Positions 36,459-46,047 of a stretch of DNA of 64,000 nt are shown piece after piece. The position numbers and the translations under genes are program-made. Source of the DNA: Botryotinia globosa. Taxonomy: Eukaryota; Ascomycota; Leotiomycetes; Helotiales; Sclerotiniaceae. Each line of letters opens with the position of its first letter. Position 1 is the stretch's first letter. The notes beneath the pieces were generated by a model. The model saw nothing but the letters and a program-made list of their open reading frames with translations, ran no database searches and was not told the origin of the DNA. Where the stretch lies: contig RCSZ01000012.1 in NCBI GenBank assembly GCA_014898425.1, positions 620,001 through 684,000 of the forward strand, given 5' to 3'.

Positions 36459-37080
36459 TAGATGTGAGTCTTGGGTTTGAAGCCATCATACAGAGAGTCT
36501 TTTGACACTGGTGGCTGAATGTCTTGTATCGAAGTGCCTTCTTTCGGGAGACTTTAAGATAGATACCTACCTTGGCAGAATAAAAAACGTTGTATTCCCA
36601 TCTCTGTAGACATGTGGTGTTAGTATTCGTGTGCTCGCTCTTTTCCAAGATTCTCGCTCAATGCTTGAGATTTCGTACGCAAGTGAAACAGAAAAAATAT
36701 CCGTGATTCACTGAAGTTTCTGTCGGATGGCAATGATCTTGATTTCTAATTTACGCATGCTGTAGTAGATGAACACTCATTATCAAAATCAAAATTAATA
36801 TTCACCTCAATCCTTGCAATTTCCCGTCCTAAATGACATACAGCTACCCCCCTCAGCCATCTCTATATCAAGGTTGGAATCTATTCCTGAATCAGAGTTT
36901 TCCATCTCCAAGACCCCAAAGAGTAAAATCCATCAAAGTCAAGAAGTCCAAAGTCAAACATCAGCACCTTCAAACAACGCCTCATCAAGCAAGAGTCCCG
37001 ACCACTTCATCAGCTTCGTCAATATCAGCACATCCACGCACAGATAAACCGTCGAATATCTTAATTCAACCTACCTCATC

Positions 37081-37257
37081 ATGTGTTCAAGCTTGTTAAC
37101 ATACTTCACCTGCGGACACGCTGGCATGCGTAACACCGAGAAATGCCCAAAATTCACTCAACTCCAGCTAAGCCATGTAGCAGCCTGCCCAGATTACAAG
37201 GCGTACCAGCAAAACCAAGCCGGAAAGTGTTTGGATGCCAAATACAATTGTCACTGA
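37081..37257 (+). CDS. Small Cys-rich protein 3 of 3 (58 aa)
   Basis: A short ORF. It begins MCSSLLTYFTCGHAGMRNTE, continues KCPKFTQLQLSHVAACPDYK and ends CLDAKYNCH-stop. It shares MC-x(5-8)-F/Y-x-C-G-H and the following R and Cys with the two upstream genes and adds C-terminal Cys and His residues, giving six Cys and three His in 58 residues. No signal peptide or membrane segment. It is supported by the pattern, the equal spacing and the strand. A zinc-binding fold is likely; a role cannot be stated. Confidence 0.5.
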   Translation: MCSSLLTYFTCGHAGMRNTEKCPKFTQLQLSHVAACPDYKAYQQNQAGKCLDAKYNCH

Positions 37258-37964
37258 ATGGATTTTGATCCTGGACCATGGGAAGTATGGAGGAAACGCG
37301 GTCAAGAATGGTTGAGAGTTCAGATAGAAATGACGAAGCTGGATGACTAGATGAAGAATGGGAAGTGAAGAGGAAAATGGATGTTGATATGATTGATATT
37401 AAAAAAAAGGTCTGGAACCTGATAATTTAGTGGAGAAACGAAGGGATGACGAGATCAAGGGGTAGCTATTCATCTTCCCGGTTAGAGAGCAGGAACTCTA
37501 CGAATCTGAAAGATGAATCGAGAGCGAATCAAGAACCACATACAGCGAATACAAAACACATCAACCAAAAAGCCCTGGCTCATAGACCACAAAGCAAGAA
37601 TAGAAGTGACTTTGACGACCCCACAGACCCCATACGTTGAGAATCCACTTCCCCACATCAAATGCATTCACATCATTGTACTCGAGTACCCTCTTGTAAG
37701 ATCTTACATTTGTTTTTCTCATAACATAATCGTCCTTGTACACTTGAACTTTGTCTTCATCTAGTCTAGAGGTATGAGACAGATTACACTATAATCATGA
37801 CTTTCCTCGTTCCTTCCCTCTTCCCTCGCCCTTCTGGCCACTCACTTACAAAGAGGTTCTTCAGGAATGAAGGCCAAGAAATCTTCTTGGGTGAGTTTGA
37901 GAAGGTGTGCAGTCAATTTCCATCTCCAAAAATGTACGAAACCAGCAAAAATATAATGTCGACA
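37258..37964. other. Intergenic before tRNA-Thr
   Basis: ORFs on both strands here lack protein-like character. Confidence 0.5.
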
Positions 37965-38053
37965 TGCCTACTACTGGAATCGAACCAATGATCTTAGCAT
38001 CGCTTAAGTATTTTCCGTACAAGTGCTACGCGTTACCACTGCGCCAAGCAGGC
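37965..38053 (-). tRNA. tRNA-Thr (anticodon TGT) with 17-nt intron
   Basis: Minus strand. The acceptor stem GCCTGCT pairs with AGTAGGC (one G-U) and the discriminator base is A. The A box TGGCGCAGTGG and B box GGTTCGATTCC are canonical. The anticodon stem TAGCA/TGCTA is perfect, with loop C-T-TGT-A and then a 17-nt intron (38001-38017) between positions 37 and 38. The D stem has one A-C mismatch. The T stem is ATTGG/CCAGT with one G-U. The variable region AGATC resembles yeast threonine tRNAs. Mature length 72 nt. The identity rests on placing TGT at 34-36. Confidence 0.8.
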
Positions 38054-39342
38054 TAAGCTATTAATTTTCAATAGTGTGAATCCGATATATGATACTGCTA
38101 AACAAGATGTTTTGCCAAACCGTTGGCAAAGTCACCGAAACAGGAAACTTATGAAGAATCACATCAATCCCTTTTACTACACCATGGGAAGCCGCATCGA
38201 GATTTCCAAATTTCCCACCGCTGAATGTGTAGCCCAGAGGTTTGTTTGTGCCGACAAGCGTGCGTCGAAGTCAATGGATCATCATGCGATCCGGGACTAT
38301 AAATTTCCCGTTGAGATTGTAACGGCTCTCCGCGAGGTTACTTTTCGAGGGACAGAGTTGCAATCCGGTAATGACAGAAACCGCCCATTCGAAAATGCAA
38401 CCTTATTGAGTGTCAGAAAAGCCTGGACTTATTATGAAACGACGTCTGATATTCAAGCCTTCTGTATGCCAGGAATACAGAGACGAGGCCTCGAAATTCG
38501 AATTGAATTCATCGTTCGGAGTACTTGCTGATACATCACAGTTTTCTCCCATCTCCAGGATTTCGACCATGTATATACGTTCGTCACTTCACAAATTTTT
38601 GCTCATGATTGGGCCATCCATCGCATCCAGCACAATTGCAATCTCAAATTCAAAGGAGTCAGCCTCGGGACGAAAAAAGCCATCGAAGTTCTTCGGTGTA
38701 ACCGACAAAAGTCTCTCGGATTGGGCTACCATTAACCACTGCATATTATCCCTGATGACGATTTCTACCTTCCTTCTTTCTTTCGTCCTGAGTCAAAACT
38801 GTTGACTCGGCAGTTTCACTCCACATAGAGGCAGGGGAGGAACGGAGCGATCCCACTTGCTCCACTTACAGCGGTATCGGGAAGGTGGGGGTTGATACAG
38901 AGACACCCAGCTTTGAGCTTCCCAGCCAAGACTTTATTGCAGGATAAAGCTTCCAAGGACGGAGCTTGCTCGTCGGTTGTCTAAGCTGCATGCATGGCTT
39001 GATAATGTGAATCGTTGTCATACATGATGCATCGTGTATCTTTTCCGGATTTGTCGAAAACAAGTCGGCAGAATCTTTTTTTTCTCGAACACGAGATTTG
39101 TGTGAAATTCTTGCCTAGAATAATAGAGTGAAGGAGAAAAGGAGTGCTAAATTATTAGGACGTAGACGTTTCAAAGCAAAGCTAAGCATCAGTAGTTTCC
39201 ATACTATGTACATGGATGTTTTCAAAATCTAAAAGTTCTACTGGTATTATCATCAGAAAATGCGCCGAAAGGAATCAAATAAGGTCTCTAAACACCATCC
39301 ATCTATCATTCAACATCGTGATGATCGAGCCAGCCCGAATAT
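38054..39342. other. Intergenic, 1.3 kb
   Basis: A + strand ORF of 151 codons (38076-38531) starts next to the tRNA. It has no recognisable motif. I see no supported gene. Confidence 0.45.
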
Positions 39343-40109
39343 CTACAACAATGCTCTGAACATTCTGCTAGCTTGTTCTTTCTCGTATTGCAATAGTAAC
39401 TTCTCGTTTTGTGTTGTGAGAGCGGCTAGATTCTATTGGGGACATGTTAGGTAAAATACGCAGAATATCTGGAGAAGGAAGAAGGTAAACTTACAGAAGA
39501 TGAAGCTGCTGCGCACAAGTTTTGCAACGCATCTGTAGCTTGGAGCATATCTAATACCTCGCTTTTATTTGCAAAGGTCATGATGGACTCTTCACTCCCA
39601 TACAAAATTACGTCCGCTCTGAAAATCTCTCCAGAAACCATAAGATCAATGACTCTTCCATTTCCTCTCTGCTCGGCTCCCTCTACGCTACCTTCAGAGA
39701 AGTCAACCCATCCTTCTTCCCTAACAACCTTCACACACCATTTAACATATTCTGTCCACTCTTCTATACTTGGATTCATTTCTCCTTTGGCCATCCATTC
39801 TCCCAACATCCCCTCCTCACTTAGATAATTGAGGAATGTATATCGACAAGTTGGATCTAAGCTTGTAGCAAAATCTTGCATGAAGACAGCTTCATTTTTC
39901 AAGCCTCCAAGATCTGACTTGGGAGTTTGACTCAGGAATAAGATCGACAACGGACTCCGTTTCACCGTGGCAGTGATAGCGAGACTGAGTTGAGCGATGG
40001 AAAAGTTTGTCGATATGATGTCGTATGCGCGCGTGCGGTTTGTGAGATGAGGATGTGGCCGAGGAAAAGATGTTTGGGGAGGATCGTAGCTGGGGGTTTG
40101 GAGAGACAT
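39343..40109 (-). CDS. SidA-like N-monooxygenase derivative, shortened, 234 aa
   Basis: Two exons on the minus strand: 39495-40109 and 39343-39432, 62-nt intron (GTAAGT...AATAG), both in phase 0. The ATG at 40109 (MSLQTPSYDPPQTSFP) is preferred to a longer frame that runs through a poly-C tract. The order of segments matches the N-terminal half of L-ornithine/L-lysine N-hydroxylases: a YDII-x4-FSIAQLSLAI strand-helix, PLSILFLSQTPK, then FMQDFATSLDPTCRYTFLNY and the WTEYVKWCVKVVREEGWVDF block. The FAD-binding glycines of that family (GxGPA-type) are replaced by STNFSIA, and NADPH and substrate domains are absent (about 500 aa normally). The second exon gives a Leu/Gln-rich helix (NEKLLLQYEKEQASRMFRAL). 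Either a dying gene or a repurposed fragment. Confidence 0.6.
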
Positions 40110-41576
40110 TATGCTTTTGTTCTTGTTTCTTATTTCCTGTCTTTTTTTGCACTGATGGTGACTGAGTTGTAGAAAATGTTGGGGGGGGGGGGGGTTTAAG
40201 GATTCCGAGGACAATGAGACTTGAAATTGGGTGTCCGAGGTGGAGAGAGGTATAATGTTAGATGTTGAAACAGAAGAACAAACTATCATAGCAGGAGAGT
40301 CGGTCAAGAAGAATTCTAGATTCACGGAAAGTAATGTTGAAGATTGTTTGTCCGATCAATAGCTAGCAAGTCGGAATCGTGAAGGCGGTCAAAACATCAA
40401 TTAGCTTTAGGTAATCTAACAATAAAGTTTGATAAAGCAGGGTACAGTTTTTCCGCTGGGAAAGGATGGGATTAGAGACGGAAACGAGAGTCATGCCATT
40501 TTATCACATGAATGGCAACAGCTCCTCGAGATCCCTACCTGTTGAACAGTTAGTTGATGATGCAGTCGCCAGTATCGGGACCGATGCCTAATCCATCATG
40601 AGTTTTCCAGGAAGACTAGATTTCAGGTGCTCACTGCGGTGATCATGCCATCGTGGTGGCTAAACTGACACTAGCCGGACTACACCCAATGATTTTCAAT
40701 CTGATAACTTAACACGCTCCACGATTTTAGGGTTCCAAAACCTTGCAGGAGAATTTCCATCTGATAAATATCCTTGGTTTTCTAGTCCACTTCCAGTCTT
40801 CTACCGTTATTTGTCCTGGCTTGACACTTGCTTTCAACCGAAGCGATGCGGTCAGTACGATAGAAAGCTTGAGAGCTCGCCTACGCCTGATTGAGTTCTA
40901 TCTCCGAGATTCGAAAAATACATGTAAATTTTTCAATGGTTCTCATCTGATAAGATCAGCTTCTGCTTGCGTTGCAGCGGTTGCACCACATTACCCATAG
41001 ACAAAATGCATGTTCCTTGTAGTTGCATCTGGCTCCTAAGCCTGCTAATAAGCAGTGGACCCGCCATCGGCCCGGTACTGATGGAAAACCGCAACACAAA
41101 ACACCATAACATAAGCTGCTGTACTTATGGAACTCGACATAAGAGAATGACAAGATCCGACAAGCCTCGGGCCCAGCTTTTCTTAGAAAGAAACTTGTAC
41201 GAGTACTCGACCTTTCTTTGCTAGGCTCTTGGTGTTTTAGATTATACATTAGATAAATCATCATGTCCTCTTTGCCAGTGCAAATATTCAATGAAAGGGT
41301 TGAATGCCGTTTGTAGGTATGCTCAATATCTTCTCTCTAGATTCGAGTAGTATTGCGGCTGTTACTGTCACGAAACATGAAGGCCGAGTTCGTCTGAAAG
41401 TTTTCGAATTGTCGATATTTGGAAATGTTCCAACTGAAAATAATGGTCGCGAAATTGCTTTCCGATAAGATACGAATTTATGTCACGTGATGACATTTCG
41501 GGTAGAAATGTGCCGCGCTTAGAATCGGTCCTCTGAGACATTAATCTATCGCATTATTATTGGCCATACTTATGCA
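40110..41576. other. Intergenic, 1.5 kb, with poly-G tract
   Basis: It contains a run of about 15 G near 40180-40194 upstream of the SidA-like gene. No gene seen; ORFs near 40743-41291 are featureless. Confidence 0.5.
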
Positions 41577-43305
41577 ATGGACAACGAATACATCAAAACG
41601 TTCAGATGGCTTCGTGATGATTATACAAGATTAAGAGATGGGACTGAACTGTTTGGGCGGATGAACGAACGTTATTCAAACGTAAATCGTGATGATCCAG
41701 GCAGCAGTGTAGCGCAACAAGATCCGAGTAGTCTCGGGAGCGGCGACCACGACTGGTCCATTAATGCAGAATCTGCTGGCAGTTGTGGTCATAATAGTTC
41801 AGTGGACAGTATTACTATTAGCCAAGGTTTCTCTAAAGGATGGTCAAGTAACGATACGAAGCAGAATGAGCCCTGCAGACCTCGCAAAGGGAACAAAAAG
41901 TCGAGACGTGGATGTTACAGTTGCAAGAAACGTAAAGTTAAAGTATGGTTCTTGCTTCATAACATGAAATCTATTTATATTAATAATTCTAGTGTCAAGA
42001 AACCCTGCCTTCATGTCAAAATTGTGCACGAAATCAGCTGTCTTGCAGCTACCCTACACTTCCACCTCCAAAGCTACCCGTAAAACCTCACCAGATCGCT
42101 ATTGCAAGCCCAGTCGCGCATGGAAATCTGCAAGCTACACCCACTATATTCTCCTCAGATGACATGTTTATTTTTCATCATTTTTTGATGTATGCTCACC
42201 CCTATTTGCCTGTAGGGAGCAAGGATAAGTGGGTTTGTCATATTCCAGCTCCTGGCTCATCATGTGAGTGTTTTCGTTCTCGACGATTTAGAACATTAAT
42301 GGTCTGACAGACAATCTATCTCAAGAATTCTTTCTTATTACACGCTATTCTTGGCTTATCGGCATCCCATATTTCGAGCAATTCACCTTTTCTTCCCTTT
42401 AATTCTACACTCAATCCAGGAAGTCCTGCCAAAAGTTATCAGAAATTGTCCCTCCACCACCGCATACTAGCCATCCGCGGGCTGTCAGCGCTATTTGCCA
42501 GACTCGATCCCTTGACCATGACGAAAGTCCAAAGGCAAACAATCCAAGCAACTCTCTACTTGCTGACCTTTCAATCTTGCTATATATCTGATCTTTCAGG
42601 CTTTTTTGAACTCTTACATTTTTTCCGTGGCTGCAGCATTCTACGCGATAGCCATCTCCTCGGTAGGGAAGACCAAGGCTTAGAAATGAGCTTTGATGGG
42701 GATGGAGATCATTGGCAACAGATGGAGGGGCGACTTGTTGATCTGCCTAAAATTCCCAACCATTCCACCCAGGATGCTAAAAGATCGTTGAATCTCGTTA
42801 AAGATATATGCCAGAGAAGCAAAATCAATATAGAATTCTTTGGAATGCTTTCAGCCGTTGTCGAACAATGAGACACCTCTCCTCTATCTGGTATTCTTCC
42901 CTTGATTACCTCTTGCATGGCATGTTATGACTGTCTAACCCCTTAATAGCGTATTTCAGATTTGTTCAGATCTACCTCGCGATTAGTAAGATGAGTAATC
43001 GTACCTTCTCCGCTTTTATAGGTGAAACGAATCAAGTGGCGAGGGTATTAATTGCTCATTTTCTAGCAGTGCAGAAGATTATGGGGCCTATTCTTTGTCG
43101 TGAAGCTGAAATCAGCAATCCTGGTAGTTTAAACAGTGGCCTTGAAGTCGGGGGTGAGATCAGAGGTCATGAGAAATGGGTGGAGGAAATTTGGAGTCAG
43201 TTGACCCGGGACGGTGAAGTGAAATGGAAGGAGTCAATGGAATGGCCAAGGGAAGTTTTCCGGAGTGAAAACTCGAATAACCTTGAAGATTCACAAGGTT
43301 CGTGA
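41577..43305 (+). pseudogene. Zn2Cys6 transcription factor gene, probably disrupted
   Basis: Exon 1 is 41577-41942 and exon 2 starts at 41993, joined in phase to give a complete zinc cluster: RRGCYSCKKRKVK then CQETLPSCQNCARNQLSC (Cys113, 116, 123, 130, 133, 140). FHHFLMYAHPYLPVGS follows. Beyond the next intron (GTGAGT at about 42264, acceptor about 42310) the coding frame resumes as YLKNSFLLHAILGLSASHIS, but the phase does not match. At 42869-42871 a TGA interrupts a frame that continues DTSPLSGILPLITSCM. A last segment, RFVQIYLAISKMSNRT then NQVARVLIAHFLAVQKIMGP, runs to 43305. The layout is that of UPC2-type regulators. The phase break plus the stop suggest decay. Confidence 0.65.
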
Positions 43306-44631
43306 TGAGCAACTCACATAAATCTCTCATTGTACTGTATCTGTGCATAGACATGCTTCGATAGATTATATTTCGTAGAGTTAACAGGCGAAATATTTTA
43401 TTACCACTACTATGGAAGTAGTAGAACATGGTCGGCTTATTACCCTTGCTATTAGCGATTGCACCTGGTCATTCTCTCTCTAATAACTATGTGACAATTC
43501 TATCTTGCCCAATTATTTCCTTCTGAGTTGCATTCTAGATCTCTCTTTAGCAACTTTGGTGAAATCAGAATCATCACTCTACACAGAAAACACACAGATT
43601 ACCTCTTCTAGTACCGACGCATTCAACTTGTTCTCGAATGATAGTCTTTGTACAATTCAAAAAGCCTATATCGCTTCACTCAACATATTAATGCTATCAA
43701 ACTCGGATGCCTGACAAGCGAAGGAATCAAGATTGAAGTAGAAGAAAACATGAGAATGCATGTAGTCGTGGATTGAGGATTCTGAAGGAATCTACCAGAA
43801 TGTGCCTTCTCAAGTTCTCTTTGATCACAGTCAATAGCCACTCAAGTGTTGTTAAACTAAAAGGTTTATAACCATAGTCTCAGGTGTGAGCCCTCTTTAT
43901 TCTTAAATAGATAATAGAACTCAACTTATAGCATGCAATACACATGTCAGATGTCTAGAATATAAGATAATTGAGATTATTGATCATGTTGATGTTGAAT
44001 AGAAGTATTATAGTACACATTAAGTCAATTGAGTGAACCCAAACTTCTTTGTTCAAGTCTATTGCTCACCAAAAATCACCAAATATTCAGTACTGAGGAT
44101 TCATTTTGCATACCCAGATATTAGATGTCTAAAAATTAATATTTAACTAATCCAATCATTGAGGTTTTGTTGTTTCAGCCTGAAGAGGGTCTGAAGAAGA
44201 TCATCTTGAGTACTCGTAACGAATGCTACTCAACCCCCACAAACATCAGACAAGAACCCCTGAGTCTCGCTAATCCTATCAAATATGCAACAATATCACA
44301 AGCAATAATCATCAAATGAGAATCACTGCAACTTTCATCTCGGTAAACTCCATGCGCGCCCGCAACTCATCTGCCTTGTGATTCACCTGGTAGCCTTCTC
44401 ACATGACTTCCAATGTCCGAGTTTTAAACAGGGAGGGGATGCAAGAATGGAATCTTCGAGGTCCGTGTAACCTCTTCAAAGATTACCTACTTTGTACCCA
44501 ATTAATTTTGGTTTTAAATAATTCGAACAACAATTAATTGGTATGTCACCATATGTTTCATCGATTCATCAACCCTTCACGATCGTTTATCTGGTTTGAA
44601 AGTTCTTTCATGCTAATATGACTTTGCACAG
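43306..44631. other. Intergenic, 1.3 kb
   Basis: A + strand ORF at 43505-43714 is the only candidate and has no support. The last 250 bp are the promoter of the repeat-protein gene. Confidence 0.5.
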
Positions 44632-44639
44632 TATAAAAG
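44632..44639 (+). promoter_or_regulatory. TATA box of the repeat-protein gene
   Basis: TATAAAAG lies only 32 bp upstream of the ATG at 44664, implying a very short 5' leader. Confidence 0.6.
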
Positions 44640-44663
44640 GCGCGCGTCTTATTGTAGAATACA

Positions 44664-46047
44664 ATGGATGAATACTACCATAATCCGCACTCTCCTGTTA
44701 CTGGCGCTGGCGACAATACAATGGATGAATACTACCATAATCCGTACTCTCCTGTTACTGGCGCTGGCGATAATACAATGGATGAATACTACCATAATCC
44801 GTACTCTCCTGTTACTGGCTCTGGCGATAATGCAATGGATGAATACGACTATCCTGTTAATGGCGCTGGCGAGAATACAATGGATGAATATCACCAGAAT
44901 CCGTACTATCCTATTACCGACCCCCAGCAGTATCCTCCTTTTCCTTTTGAGAACGCAGAGGCTTCTGCTGGTCCTGAACAAGATATTGATTTCCATTTTC
45001 TTAGCGGCCAGCTTCAATTGCATAATGAACAGCTCCACAACGAGAAAGAACAGCTTCGGTCTCAATACAACCAACTTCAAATGCAGCACAGTGATCTCCA
45101 AGACAAGCACGACGAGCTCCAATCAAAGCACGACGAGCTCCAATCAAAGCACGACGAGCTCCAATCAAAGAACGACGAGCTCCAATCAAAGTATTGCCGA
45201 CTTCGCCTTCACATTCGCGATGACCCAATCGCCTCCAAGCGTCTTTTCCTCGCTGCAAGAAAAATCTACCGTGCCAATTTGGCTCAACATGATAATGAGC
45301 ATGAAGCGCCTGCTGAAAATGTTGCACCTGCTGGCGGTCATCGCTACATAACAAGAAGCACTAAAAAACCCCAACCTACTGTCAGGAGAGAACGTAAGAT
45401 TTCAATTCAGCCCACCATTTGATTACCTTTGCTGATTGTATATAGCTGTTGAAGATGACGACTCCAATCTTGCATCTGATCGTGAATATGCTCCAAGCCC
45501 AGAAAGTGTCTCTGATGAAGAAAGTAAGACTGTATAATACATGACAATGGAAACTCTTTACTGATAAATTTCCATAGTGGAGGATGAAGATTACGAACCT
45601 GCTACCAAATCAGTTGCTCCAGCTACTGCTGCAAATCAAGTTGCACGTCCAGTTGCACATCCAGTTGCACATCCAGCTACTGCTGCGCGTCACGAGGTTA
45701 GATTCGCCGTGAAGAGGGATCGTGAACAAAACATGCTAATATACCATCGCAAGGGGGCATATTGCTTAGTCCCCATGACGAAAGAAGAATTTTACCATGT
45801 TAAAGGAGGGACTCGTGCTGCTCCACGAACCTTTTCTATGCCAGACGAGAATGGTAAAATTCAGGATCACGCGAACGTTCGAATCACCGAGGCCGAGAAT
45901 GAGAGACTTGATGCGTGAGTCTCATTTCATATTCGATCTAATCACTTATAATCCAAGCTAATACATCAAAGTTATCGTGGCAGAAATAAAGGCAAGCCAC
46001 ATGAAACCCGCGAAGGTACCAAGGATGCTGCTGCCGGAGAGCTTTGA
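44664..46047 (+). CDS. Tandem-repeat, coiled-coil protein of unknown function, 406 aa
   Basis: Four exons: 44664-45393, 45446-45523, 45578-45914 and 45972-46047. All three introns are 52-57 nt, GT-AG, and keep phase to a single stop. N-terminal part: five repeats of about 19 residues beginning MDEYYHNPYSPVTGAGDNT, the fourth shortened. Middle: a Gln/Leu-rich coiled coil (QLQLHNEQLHNEKEQLRSQY) with four 7-residue HDELQSK repeats coded by a perfect 21-bp DNA repeat. Then a basic helix (SKRLFLAARKIYRANLAQHD), an acidic stretch (VEDDDSNLASDREYAPSPES), VARPVAHPVAHPATAARHE, and a more complex C-terminal block, MLIYHRKGAYCLVPMTKEEF then YHVKGGTRAAPRTF. No signal peptide. The family is unknown to me. 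Consistent splicing across four exons argues for a real, expressed gene. Confidence 0.8.

Noticed and set aside
37965..38053. Reading the tRNA as Tyr (GTA)
   Set aside because: Requires a C-A mismatch in the anticodon stem and a missing position 26; the TGT placement gives a perfect stem and Thr-like arms.
38076..38531. 151-codon ORF beside tRNA-Thr
   Set aside because: No motif, no introns, no homology I recognise; composition is not convincing for a gene.
44649..45374. Minus-strand and alternate-frame ORFs opposite the repeat protein
   Set aside because: Shadows of the 44664-46047 gene; their repeats mirror the DNA repeats and they lack splice consistency.
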